NCBI RefSeq assembly: GCF_900090045.1
Contig: NC_041778.1
Location: forward strand, 558,001-622,000
Direction: 5' to 3'
DNA length: 64,000 nt
DNA from: Plasmodium malariae
Lineage: Eukaryota > Apicomplexa > Aconoidasida > Haemosporida > Plasmodiidae
Shown: positions 24,101 to 34,179 of the stretch, piece by piece
Layout: every line of letters starts with the position of its first letter
How positions within the stretch are numbered: position 1 is the stretch's first letter
The notes under the pieces: model-generated
Seen by the model: only the letters and a program-made list of their open reading frames with translations
What the model was told of the DNA's origin: nothing
The model's database searches: none
Made by a program: the position numbers and the translations under genes

Positions 24101-26100
24101 GCTAAAATTGTTCTTGTTTTAAAATTAAATTTTTCATCATGTGCAGGATTGTATAATTCATTATTTAGTACATCCTTACAATTAATAATTTCTTTATTTC
24201 GGAGAACCCATAGATTGAAACTTTTCTCATTACTATTAGCTGAAATTTTTATAATATTTTTCCTACCATGAATAGCTTTACTCCATAATTCATTTTTTGC
24301 TTTATCATATAAAAATAAAGTAGACGTTTCACAATTTAATATATTAGAACAATCACACATAACCATTTGAAAAATGAAATCGAGCTCTTTCTTTTTTTTC
24401 ATCCGTTCACTTTTAGTAGTATCAATAAATATAAGTTGTAACATACCAAGTGAGCAACCAAGTAATATTCCTAAAACTGACCCTATTAACGTATAATATT
24501 GATATACTTTATTTTTTATATCAAATTTTGTAGGCTGTATAACCTTATATTTCTGAAGTAAATAATTTATAAAACAACCAAAAAATATTCCAAACGTATC
24601 ACTGCAAAGTTGACCTATAGATGCTGCACACAGAGTAGAAATACCAAATGATACACCAATGGATGCATCAAACATATCACCTAAACGAATCATAATAAAC
24701 TGATCTACAAAACCAAATCCTATCATAGGAATAGATGAACAAAATATAATATTTAGCACTTTTTTTATCTCGATATTCTTTCCCTTCAACTCGTCATCTT
24801 TTCCCTCCAACTCGTCATCTTTTCCCTTCAACTCGTCATCTTTTCCCTTCAACTCGTCATCTTTTCCCTTCAACTCGTCATCTTTTCCCTTCAACTCTCC
24901 ATTCTTTCTCTTCATCTCATCCTTTATTCCATCTCCCTCTTCATTGCTCCTGTCGTTATCATCCCTCTTTTGTTGTTCCCCATTTCCGTCATTCAAATTT
25001 TCCGATTCATTGTATACACGTTCATTATTTATAGTTTCTTCCCTGGATATTATTCCTTCGTTACTTTCTCTACGACTGGTAGCTTCTTCCCTCTGGAAGT
25101 GGTCACTACTTATTGTGTCCTTATTATTATCATTATTATTATTATTTTTTTTTTTTTTTTTTTTTTTTTCCGCCCTACTGTCTCGTTCGTTATTCGATTT
25201 TTCCTTATTTGAATTGTTGTAAAGATACATTATGTCTTCCTTTTCTTTTTCAGACATACCAACTTGTGTACCTTCCTCTCTTTTAATAGTTTCCCCTGGA
25301 TTATTTTTTCCTTCCATTTCATAACTACCCTCATTTAAACTACCATTAAATACGCTACCACTAATTATGCTACCATAACCAACATTCTTTTTTTCTTTTT
25401 GGAAATCTCGCTCCCCATCCTTTAATCTTTCCCCTGCACCATCGTCATTTGTAAATGTTGAGTAATAACTCACGCGCCGTCTGTTAAACGAGGTACTAAA
25501 ATTATTATTATCACTGGTACTATTACAACTGGTACTATTACAACTGGTACTATTGCAACTGGTACTATTACAACTGGTACTATTGCAACTGGTACTATTA
25601 CAACTGGTACTATTGCAACTGGTACAACTGGTACTATTACAACTGGTACTATTGCAACTGGTACTATTACAACTGGTACTATTGCAACTGGTACTATTGC
25701 AACTGGTACTATTGTTATTGCTACTATTACTGGTAGTATTCTTCTCTGCGTGTAAAACATGAGTATCTTTATCAAAATGAAATGAACAGAACTTCCCCTT
25801 AAGACAGCATGTTTCGTAAGTAGTGCCGATTTTCAAGTCGTAATTTCCAACTTTACAACTTTCTTTTGGGCATTTGCTCTTTTCATTGTTCATGTGTACT
25901 ATGTTGTGCGGCTTTGTGCTCCCGACTCTTCTCACACCACTAACACTGCTAATACATACAATGCTACTTTTTCTTTCGTGTAGTAAATTAGTACAATATG
26001 ATATTTTTAAAGAGGTAAATAAATTCAAGTTCAAATTTTTTTTGCTTAATAGACATGATGATTCACATCTCCAAATATTCTTTAATATTCTTTCATTCAT
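21145..26100 (-). CDS. TMEM65 membrane domain fused to a GAF domain
   Basis: Single-exon protein of 1651 residues. The N-terminus is basic and Ser/Asn/Leu-rich, compatible with a presequence, then NSTSC repeats, a Lys/Asn stretch and ELKGKDD repeats. Residues about 445-560 form a TMEM65 (DUF2453-type) membrane domain: 'SIPMIGFGFVDQFIMIRLGD', then 'SIGVSFGISTLCAASIGQL', 'SDTFGIFFG' and 'GSVLGILLGCSLGM', in the same order as human TMEM65, a mitochondrial inner-membrane protein tied to Na+/Ca2+ exchange. A GAF domain follows at about 570-720 ('DCSNILNCETSTLFLYD', 'ILAAPILDRNNEVVGVLMF'). It contains NKLRSHGGYFTTNDE, a complete NKXnFX3DE signature of cyclic-nucleotide-binding GAF domains. The rest is acidic and low complexity with NSNGVLNSSG repeats, ending in a basic 350-residue C-terminus. 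I recall the P. falciparum ortholog being called only a GAF domain-related protein. Organelle and ligand are inference. Confidence 0.88.
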   Translation of the reverse strand: MNERILKNIWRCESSCLLSKKNLNLNLFTSLKISYCTNLLHERKSSIVCISSVSGVRRVGSTKPHNIVHMNNEKSKCPKESCKVGNYDLKIGTTYETCCLKGKFCSFHFDKDTHVLHAEKNTTSNSSNNNSTSCNSTSCNSTSCNSTSCNSTSCNSTSCTSCNSTSCNSTSCNSTSCNSTSCNSTSCNSTSCNSTSDNNNFSTSFNRRRVSYYSTFTNDDGAGERLKDGERDFQKEKKNVGYGSIISGSVFNGSLNEGSYEMEGKNNPGETIKREEGTQVGMSEKEKEDIMYLYNNSNKEKSNNERDSRAEKKKKKKKNNNNNDNNKDTISSDHFQREEATSRRESNEGIISREETINNERVYNESENLNDGNGEQQKRDDNDRSNEEGDGIKDEMKRKNGELKGKDDELKGKDDELKGKDDELKGKDDELEGKDDELKGKNIEIKKVLNIIFCSSIPMIGFGFVDQFIMIRLGDMFDASIGVSFGISTLCAASIGQLCSDTFGIFFGCFINYLLQKYKVIQPTKFDIKNKVYQYYTLIGSVLGILLGCSLGMLQLIFIDTTKSERMKKKKELDFIFQMVMCDCSNILNCETSTLFLYDKAKNELWSKAIHGRKNIIKISANSNEKSFNLWVLRNKEIINCKDVLNNELYNPAHDEKFNFKTRTILAAPILDRNNEVVGVLMFLNKLRSHGGYFTTNDEKLAEMMSKHISIFMEKFNYISEGDKKMIIFDKEKGNSQEGEGEEEEEEEEEEEEDEATERDETDEEDKVDVAMEGEKSNRGKKKSERRNTKFNMLVEKSVDDVVESVANDTAKNGIVSDEEYVKRKRLENKKKEVKKRKRDKDKISHYSISQINEDDDDDKIFDEGNENDNGKQFDEEDDVYDDEDYDDDDDEEEEEEERQEQEREKKQEHDHDHHQREHEDEGKTIYESEKKNEKKFAENGDSEYILRQPREEEMKRSKEIGKLDAGKRGSSDGTTYGEANWTIRGKEKILNKSVQEENIEHKAVEEQKQAGKNDEEMSNYMLVENYFNDSSYYNDNKSSECNEKSNSFGVSNKYMNWGNFINNKKGTITPKDIVESNGVAKFNGVIKSNGVLNSNGVLNSSGVLNSSGIVQSDGENKGDNVPILNINSNLSDDLLKEVKCLESDYESKKEAFVLKNTPRNAGSISAASSNRNGIANRSKDNEHLMEQDRYMHLSHTSRHMGRSNSTANIYREEEKHGPSKFSNVKIYDINKYNECFNSYLVSIIQNIDEFFINVKKRSYVFYLKNYEEKINLSKKWKICSGLGSIFNGRNSFESNVWNQNNVHERGCVETYRRTDDGCGMDGVNIEVGGIDDNYMNVVRGSKENNNVNEREGKNEKKDEQNYNYNLNVFLNEGVQSVHINCALGIINRINKEVIKIYLKNLEHVEKLLFKKKIIMLDNVIKVHNISPFNEKTFSYINFGRVFNYVSSQKKMDIRNFKMVKNIYKYNVYKIFSNHYKYFIIKKKKKLKKFCYTIKYFDIYKLCHFWFTIYCQNELKKLFYKNLNFIVNLHNSRIIDFKLINNYILNKIYENAAVSFITPSTCCNIRTIDFFFRDDLYLCNKTTMNHIIYKYFIFYYCKKKLKKKRFNYYNYNYQDLYIAQNFFGQNTHTKKVPKILQDDLGKKSEIITVDR
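24785..24895. repeat. 21-bp coding repeat (ELKGKDD)
   Basis: Six copies of CAACTCGTCATCTTTTCCCTT in the TMEM65-GAF gene, just upstream (in protein order) of the membrane domain. It encodes the heptad-like acidic/basic unit E-L-K-G-K-D-D. Confidence 0.88.
25515..25722. repeat. 15-bp coding repeat (NSTSC)
   Basis: About fourteen copies of ACTGGTACTATTACA/GCA in the TMEM65-GAF gene, encoding Asn-Ser-Thr-Ser-Cys. One copy is shortened (near 25620) by a 6-bp in-frame loss. Confidence 0.88.
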
Positions 26101-26439
26101 AATTTAAAAAAAAAAGAAATTTATATATATACAGTTCTCTTCCTTTAAAGGAGAACAAGTATAAAATAGTTTCTAATAACATTATATTTGCATTATATTA
26201 AAAAATGCTTCCTCTTTCGATATGTTCATAAAATTAATATAATCTCTCTTCTTTTGTTTTCCTATTTTTTACACTTAAATCAAACATAATTCCATATATA
26301 CATTTATTTTCTCAGGCATACACGATAAAACGTATCAATATTTCTTTGCCTTTACCCAAATCCTTAATTTTTCTAACTCCCTCTTTAACACATTGTAAAT
26401 GGGGTAACATACACATATTTTTAACAAAGGGAAACAAAA

Positions 26440-26650
26440 AAACATAAAAACATAAAAACTAAAAAACTAAAAAACTAAAAAACTAAAAAATATAAGAACT
26501 AAAAAACATAAAAACTGAAAAACATAAAAACTGAAAAACATAAAAACTGAAAAACATAAAAACTGAAAAACATAAAAACTGAAAAACATAAAAACTGAAA
26601 AACATAAAAACTAAAAAATATAAAAATATAAAAACAAAAAAACAAAAATA
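26440..26650. repeat. 15-bp AAACATAAAAACTGA minisatellite
   Basis: About twelve copies in the divergent promoter region, drifting into AAAAAACTAA at the left edge. Noncoding. Confidence 0.85.
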
Positions 26651-27463
26651 TAAAAAAATAATGAGAAATGTTTTTTTTTTTTTTTTTTTTTTATTTTTTG
26701 CTTTATTGTTATGGATACATATACATACATATACATATATATATATTTTTTTTTTTTTGCAAAAAAAATATTTGAACTTTCATTTTCGTCTCCTGGTCCT
26801 CTTGTCACAAATATACATAGCACCTTTTACAAGCGTAACTAGCTTCACATTGTATGTAATAATTATTTCATCGTGTAATATAATTTTTTGATAACATATA
26901 ACCCTTTTTCTCAGAACGCGTGACGTCATATATGCTTTATATATTAGGATACAGGTATTTTTCCTTTTATGCTTTTGATAAATTCAACAAATTATCATAT
27001 TTTACTGCTAAAAATTTATTTTTACGTAATATAGAATTAAAGGGAAAAGGTAGTTTCATTGTTTATGCCTAATTTATGAAGGAATATACCCTTTTTAATT
27101 TTTTTGTGCTATATAGAAAAAACTGTTTACAGCAAAATGAACATCTTTAACTAGTACTTTTTATTTCGTAAACTAAAAAAATTTCTACAGTTCCCTTTTT
27201 TTTTTTTTTTTTTTTGAACATTATGAATATGTATAGGTAATTAAAATGGATTATTATTTGGACAAAGAATAACCTAATTTTGGTTATACTCTCATGCATT
27301 TATACATATATGCTTGTATATATATTAACACTGACAACTAAATAATCTTGCTTTTTTTTTTTTTTTTTAACCCATACAACTTACACATTAAAAGATACTG
27401 TGAAATACTAAATAGATTTCAAAAAAAAAAAAAAAAAAAATCATAACAGAGATGAAACAAAAT

Positions 27464-27640
27464 TAAAATAAAATTAAAGCAAAATTAAAGCAAGATTAAA
27501 GCAAAATTAAAGCAAAATTAAAGCAAAATTAAAGTCAAATTAAAGCAAAATTAAAGCAAAATTAAAACAAAATTAAAACAAAAATTAAAACAAAATAAAA
27601 AAAAAATTAAAACAAAATAAAAAAAAAATTAAAACAAAAG
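27464..27640. repeat. 11-bp AAATTAAAGCA minisatellite
   Basis: About fifteen copies with AGC to AAC drift at the right end, about 350 bases upstream of the FabH start codon. Noncoding. Confidence 0.85.
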
Positions 27641-27984
27641 GCAACAGATCATTATGTTGACCGCACACATGTTGAACTCTATTATCCGTAATTGCAGCCA
27701 CTTTTATTGCATTTTATTTTTTAAATAAAATTGGAAATAATAAACACATTTTTAAATTTACGAACAACTGTCAATTAAAAAACACATATTAAGGAAAATG
27801 TACTATATGCGAACATGTACATTTCCTACTCTTCTCTCGTTTTCATGTTCTTTTAAAAACACAGATATAACAGTAATATATACATATATATATGTATTTT
27901 TTCTTTTTTTTTTTATATTTTTTTCAAGAACTGTTAAAAAACATATATAACCGCACATATATACACAACGAAAAAGAAAAAAAA

Positions 27985-28985
27985 ATGCTTCTTTACATTG
28001 TTATATTTTTGTTTGTTCATCATGGTGCCTTTTTTTCTACATTAGAAATAAATAAAAATAATAAATATACCTTTATAAATAATGTTCATAATATACAACA
28101 TACAACAAAATTACGCGCCACAGGAGGGAAAAGTAAGATATAAACAAAAACAAAATTGCATAGACAGAATGTGGGAGATGTTACAATATATGCCTACTTA
28201 TGAGTAAGGACTTGAATGTATGCATATATATATATATATATTTATTTATATTTATACATATATTTATAATATTCCTTCTTTTTCCCCACATTAGTTGGAG
28301 GTAAGATAATAGGACATGGTCATTCTTACCCATCAAATGAAATTGATAATGACGAATTAAGAAAATATGTTGACACAAGTGATGAAGTAATATTTATGCG
28401 TCTTTTTCATTTTGCTTTTCATACTCAAAAAAGATAAAAAGGAAATAAACAATAAAATAAAACAAAATAAAAAAATGATAAAATTATAAAATGATAAAAT
28501 GATAAAATTATAAAATGATAAAATTATAAAATGATAAAATGATAAAATTATAAAATGATAAAATGATAAAATTATAAAATGATAAAATTATAAAATGATA
28601 AAATGATAAAATTATAAAATTATAAAATGATAAAATTACAAAATGATAAAATTACAAAATGATAAAAATATATAACAGAAAGATCTGCGCGAAAATTTGA
28701 AACCTGCACTGTTCATAACAAATGTTTATAAAATCAGATTTAAAAGTTGGCTATTTTTCATGTTTACAAATGCACACATATATATATGTGCACATATTTT
28801 GCAGTGGATAACAAGTAGAACAGGAATAAAAAAAAGGAGGATACTAAAAAAAAATGAAAATATATCAATGCTACAAATAGAAAGCGCTAATGAGGCTTTT
28901 AAAAGTTGTGCATTAAACCCCCTAAATGTAGATATGGTAAGAATATATAAAAAGATATTTATTTATTTTATACATACATACATAC

Positions 28986-29016
<31 letters not shown>

Positions 29017-30645
29017 AATGAGTTTTTTCACTTCGTAAATATAATTTATTTTCAGTGAGGATCTCTGTTTTATTATAAAAACAATTAGTTCACTATATTT
29101 TAAAACGCACCCCTTTTTCTATTTTTTTTTTTTTTTTTTCCTTTTTATGTCTTTTCTGCAATTTATAAAAAAAAAAAATATATTTGAAAATAACTACCTG
29201 AACAAATTTATATGTCTTTATTCTCAGATTATCAATGCATCTTCTACACCTCAAAATTTATTTGGTGATGCAAACAATATTAGCAACAAACTTGGGTGTA
29301 AAAATAGTGTTAATATGGATTTAACAGCTGCTTGTACAGGATTTGTTTTTGCCTTTGCTACAGGTTTTTTCTTTCCACTACATGTGTGTGCGCGCTTATA
29401 TATATATGTATACATATGAAAACAATAATTTGGCTAGCTGGGAATTTTTTTTTTTTTTTTTGCCTGTACCATTTTTTTTTCCCTATTTTGTTCAAAATTT
29501 TCAGCATATAACTTTTTGCCCAGATATAAAAATATTCTCATAATTGGCAGTGATGCACTGAGCAACTTTGTTGACTGGAGAGATCGTAACACTTGTGTCT
29601 TGTTTGGTGATGGTGCAGGTTATGTATATATATACAATTTATATCAAAATAAAAAGCGCACCATTATTTTGTCATAAATCAACTATTTTCCCCATACCAA
29701 AGATTACATAGTCCGCTACTATAAAGCTGTTATTTTGTGAAGCACTTGTTACTCTCATTCTTTTTTTGCCTTTTTTTTTTTTAACATTTTTAGCACTTCA
29801 ATGACGCGAAATTACATAACTGTGTCTTATTCTTTGTAGGTGCTGTTGTATTGCAAAGAACAGACCCCAATGAAGAAAATAAAATTTTTAATTATTACCT
29901 TGGATCGAATAGTGAATTAAATGATCTATTAACTATAAATTTTGAATATGATAAATATAGCTTAGACAGTCCTAATGCAAATAAGTATGGAAAATTAAAT
30001 ATGAATGGGAAGGAAGTATTCAAATATACCATAAGCCATATACCTAAAATTTTACAAAAAATTGCGCAAGATTCCAATATAAAAATGGAAGATATAGATT
30101 ATTTTATTTTCCACCAAGCTAATATAAGAATTATAGAAACTGTGGCAAAAAATTTAAACATACCTTTATCAAAAGTACACATTTGTTCCAAACCATATGG
30201 ATATATAAATATATAAACATACATATACATTACTGTTCTTTTGTTTTTCCTTATTATCATTATTGCTATATTTTAAAATTACTTTTTTTTTTTTTTTTTC
30301 CTGAACAGGTTTTAGTAAATCTAGATGAACATGCGAACACTTCTGCAGCTTCAATACCTTTGTGTTTCTCAGAAAATGTAAAAATATGCGACAAAAAAAA
30401 AAGAAAAAAAAAAAAAAAAGAGCTTATTAATAGTATGTATAAATATAAAGTAAAAAATCTATCAAATTGTTCATAACCCTAACTTAACACGTTCATTATA
30501 ACATTATTCATAACTTTGATTATATTTATATTATTTTTTCCCCTTTTCACAGATACATAAAGGAAAAATAAAAAGGAATGACATCATTTGCATGTGTGGC
30601 TTTGGAGCTGGGATGTCTTATGGATGCGTTATATTTAAATATTAA
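27985..30645 (+). CDS. fabH: FabH, 3-oxoacyl-ACP synthase III (apicoplast)
   Basis: Starts type II fatty acid synthesis by condensing acetyl-CoA with malonyl-ACP in the apicoplast. I read eight exons: 27985-28132, 28295-28386, 28805-28936, 29228-29363, 29505-29618, 29840-30174, 30309-30377 and 30553-30645; phases agree at every join. The N-terminus '[20 protein letters not shown]' is a signal peptide, followed by an Asn/Lys-rich plastid transit region. The catalytic triad is complete: Cys in 'AACTGF' (exon 4), His in 'FHQANIRI' (exon 6) and Asn in '[11 protein letters not shown]' (exon 7). The C-terminal '[17 protein letters not shown]' is the usual FabH ending. For exon 7 I chose the donor after 'CFSEN' because the join to '[10 protein letters not shown]' then aligns with bacterial FabH without an insert; a later donor (30449) would add a Lys-rich loop. 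The second intron is filled by an AAATGATAAAATTATA repeat. Confidence 0.95.
28440..28675. repeat. AAATGATAAAATTATA repeat in a FabH intron
   Basis: About twenty 8-bp half-units (AAATGATA / AAATTATA) in the second FabH intron, making up about 60% of that intron. Confidence 0.85.
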
Positions 30646-31115
30646 TTAAAAAAAAAAAAAATTCGGTCAAAAACACTAGATTTTTTACAACTTTTAAAAA
30701 AATATTTTTTTCTGGATAAGTTTGAATTATGTTGTTTTTGTGTGTTTACAATTATTTTTAAAAAATTATTTAGAGTAGTTGATAATAATTTAAACACGCA
30801 CAGATAATAAAAAATTAGTGAATGGTTCGATTATTCAAAAATCTTATTTTTTTCATTTAATTTTTTTTTTTTTTTTTTTTTTTATATTTTATTGTATCAT
30901 TTGGTAATATTTTGTCACAATTCATTTTAACTACAATTTTTACGTAGTTTGTAATATTACAAATATTTTGTTTTTTTCATATAATATCTATTTATTTCAC
31001 ATTTCACAAATTTATGTATACATATTTCATTCTTTGTAAAATAAAGGGAACCTTATTCTTATAAACCTCAAAATATATTGGGAATTAATAAACAAACAAT
31101 TAAATATATGTACAT

Positions 31116-31152
<37 letters not shown>

Positions 31153-31362
31153 GTATGTAATTATGTATGTACTAATGTATGCTCGTATGTACATAGATGA
31201 ACTCATGTTTACCCAAAGAAAATTAAAACAGATAAAAGCAAAAAGGAGACGAGTCTATGGAATATTGAAAAGAAATATCAGAGTTTTTTTTAATTTGTGA
31301 ATTTTCTCATTTTCACGTTCTTTTTATAATTTTTTTTTTTTTTTTTTCTTTACTCCTTTGTG
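30646..31362. other. Intergenic region between FabH and the UQCC1-like gene
   Basis: No gene seen. Both neighbours are on the plus strand, so this is the FabH 3' side and the next gene's promoter. It holds poly-T tracts and a (TA)n array near 31118-31148. Confidence 0.6.
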
Positions 31363-33248
31363 ATGTGGAATAAAATTAGAGTATTATTACTAAATAGAAG
31401 ATACTTGATATTTCGATATTTTACAAATGAAGTAAAAGTTTATGATAATTTAAAAATTGCAGAAAGTAAAACATTATATGAAGACAAAAATACAAAAATT
31501 AGCATTCGAGAATCCTCAAAATATGCTGTACCCATACCTCAGTGTGACCGTTCCATAATAAGTTCCTTTATTTACAGAGTATTCTTGTAAGGCTGAATTA
31601 TGTTCATGTGCACTGGATATATTTATATATATATTTACGTACACATACATGTACATATACATGTACCTTATTTATTTAGTTAAATATACCGAAAAATGCG
31701 CAAGCAGAAAAACAAGCGCACATATTGTTATTGCCTGCATATTTTTATGAAACCGTAAGAGTAAAAATGTCTATGTGAAAGAATGCCCCTGTTGTAATGA
31801 CACACTTATAATTGAGTGGATTTCAAAAATGGAAAAAATGGAAATGAGCGAACAGTATGTTTGTCTGTTTATCTTTTTTTCCTTATATGATTACTTCTTT
31901 TTATCCCTTTATCTTTCTATCTTTTTAATTATTTTCTTATTTTTTTCATATTTTTTTCATATTTTTTTCATATTTTTTTCTTATATATTTTTTTTCTTAT
32001 AAAATCTTAGAAAACATACCGAATATGGAGAATGTGCATGGAGATTAGTTCATCTAATTATTGAAAGATTGGAAAATGAAGAAATATTAAAAATGTTTCA
32101 TATTGATGAATCTTTTAACATGAAAATGTATTTTTATATTCTACATCTATGGATAATTAACAAAAGATTAAGACATGAAAATTACCAAGGAGAAATAATA
32201 AATACTTATATTTTTGATATTACCTGGAGAATTGTGCGAGATTGGATGCTTCTAAAAAATGTACCAGAATATTCTTTTAACGCGGAGCTTTTAAATTGTC
32301 AAGAATATGCCTTTGGGGTATGTTATTATTTTTTTTTTTTCTCCACCCATTTGTTATATTAATCATATTTTACCCATTTTCAAATATATAACTTGTATTA
32401 ATTTACCGTTTTTTGAATTTAGTTTTTAGTATCCTTAGATGAAGCAGCTACAAATGTGGAAATATTCCCCGCACACTTAAAAGACATATTATGGGAGTTA
32501 ATTTACTTAAATCGTGAATATATTTTATATATATGTATGTATGTATGTATATATATATATATGTATGTATGTATATATATATGTATGTATATATATATGT
32601 ATGTATGTATATATATATGTATGTATATATATATGCATGTATGTATATATATATATATGCATGTATGTATATATATATATATGCATGTATGTACATACAT
32701 GTAATGTAAAACAAAATGATGATAACGGCACCCCTTATTTTTTCGCAGGCACTTATATGAAAGAAAAGTAAAGAAAGGAGGGGACATAGTCACAGAGTTG
32801 AGTAAATATAGTGTATTCCAAATGAGGCATATTTTTAATTTTCCTAGTGACCATTTTTTACAGGCATATTTTATATGGTTCGTATTTTTTTATAATATAA
32901 TTTATCATTAACATATTTCTACTGTTTGGTATATAATCATATATACAATTAAAATACATGTGTTTCAGGAAAAAATATTATCTTGAATTTTTTTTTTTTT
33001 TTTTTTTAATAGGGCTGATTTTTACAACCAAAAAAAATCAAATCGTCGCTTACCGTCCTTATGCCAACAGATATCATATGGAGGTAATACAAAGCAGAAT
33101 TTCATAATCTTAGATATACAACTAAACATATAACTTTTTTTTTTTTTTTTTTTTTTTTTGCGACAATGTTTCAGGCTACCGTCCTAAGGAAAAAAGCAAA
33201 TATCTTCCATATGATGATGGGAAAAAATTATTACCAAGGAATTATTAG
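31363..33248 (+). CDS. UQCC1/CBP3-like complex III (cytochrome bc1) assembly factor
   Basis: Ubiquinol-cytochrome c chaperone family: matrix protein that binds newly made cytochrome b. The N-terminus '[20 protein letters not shown]' is a mitochondrial-type presequence. Exons, plus strand: 31363 to about 31585; about 31755-31856; 32011-32319; 32423 to about 32543; about 32750-32879; about 33014-33082; about 33175-33248. Family features in order: '[18 protein letters not shown]' (pattern LHVWM..VRL..EG), '[13 protein letters not shown]' (..MWEDVQ.R), '[11 protein letters not shown]' (A..GYDEG), '[13 protein letters not shown]' (LA.ALWR.FF) and '[14 protein letters not shown]' plus 'IWADF' (EYVRKQIQYL .. 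SWRPL). The fourth exon donor lies in a TATG repeat with several GTATGT choices; only some keep frame. The first junction is also uncertain: the GTAAGG donor joined to acceptor AAGAG gives '[16 protein letters not shown]'. Complex III is the atovaquone target, so this is a likely essential factor. Confidence 0.72.
32530..32700. repeat. TATG/TATA microsatellite in an intron
   Basis: A 170-base run of TATGTATG and TATATA blocks at the 5' end of the fourth intron of the UQCC1-like gene, overlapping its splice donor. Every frame on both strands is open and reads Tyr/Ile/Met/His, a pure artefact. Confidence 0.9.
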
Positions 33249-34179
33249 GAAAAAAAAATACATATAATATAATTTAATATAACCCAACAATTTTCCTTAT
33301 ATTCATTTATGTGTATTCAATATATATTTTTTTAAATAATGGAACACACATTTTTTCCATATTAAATATGTGTTTGGTATTACGCATCAATCGTTCAGTT
33401 ATTATTATTATTAATTTTTAAACATGAAAATACCTAAAAAAAAATTTGGAATTATCCTTAATGAGAAAAATACAATATAACAAAATAAAGTAAAACAATC
33501 AGAAATTTTAGTGATATATTTTTATCTTTTCACATTTAAAAAATTTATTTTTTTGTAAACTGCACTTTTTTTTTTTTTTTTTAACAATTGTACATGTATA
33601 TTTAAAAAAATAGTAAGTTTTAAAATATACATTTATTTTTTTAAAAATGTGTTTTTTTTTTTTTTTTTTTTTTTTTTTTTGTTTTAGTACAAATAGCATT
33701 TTTACTTCGATTATAATTTTTTTCATTTTATTCTTTTCATCATTTAAATGGTAGTTTTATGTAAGTGTAAAAAAACGATAATTTGTATTTTAATTTTTTT
33801 TTTTTTCCTTTGTTTTCTTCATATTTTTTTTCACTTTTTTTATTTGCCTTTTTCTTTTCTTTTTTAAATATATAAAAGTAGAACACTTTTCAACCTCAGC
33901 ATTATTCACGTTATTTTTACATTTTTTCCTTTTTTTTTTTTTTTTTTTTTATGGCAACTTTGGAAGGATATATAAATTTTATATTCGTTAACATTTTTTT
34001 TAATTCTTTTGTGTTTTAAAGTAGTTTTAATGTTATATATCATCACTACATGATATAATATATCGGAACTTTGCATTTTATCTTACTGTTTTTTTTTTTT
34101 TTTTTTTTTTTTTTGTGTTACTCCTTTCTCGATCTTTTTTTCAGCGTTTATAAATAATGTTTTAGTTTAAAAATGAAAA
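33249..34179. other. Intergenic region upstream of Rab5A
   Basis: No gene seen. It is very T-rich on the plus strand with several long poly-T tracts (about 33567-33583, 33652-33680, 33931-33950, 34090-34114), as is common in Plasmodium promoters and 5' UTRs. Confidence 0.6.

Larger units (their letters stand above)
26101..27984. other. Divergent intergenic region between the TMEM65-GAF gene and FabH
   Basis: No gene seen; it should hold both promoters. It contains two minisatellites: 15-bp AAACATAAAAACTGA units (about 26440-26630) and an 11-bp AATTAAAGCAA family (about 27464-27640), plus poly-A/T tracts. Small frames (60-90 residues) are simple-sequence translations. Confidence 0.6.

Noticed and set aside
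24785..25722. CRISPR-like regular repeats
   Set aside because: Direct head-to-tail coding repeats without unique spacers in a eukaryotic gene; not CRISPR.
30820..30835. GGTTCGATT as a tRNA T-arm core
   Set aside because: No matching acceptor, D or anticodon arms around it.
32448..32793. Six mutually overlapping Tyr/Ile/His/Met frames
   Set aside because: TATG/TATA microsatellite in an intron of the UQCC1-like gene.
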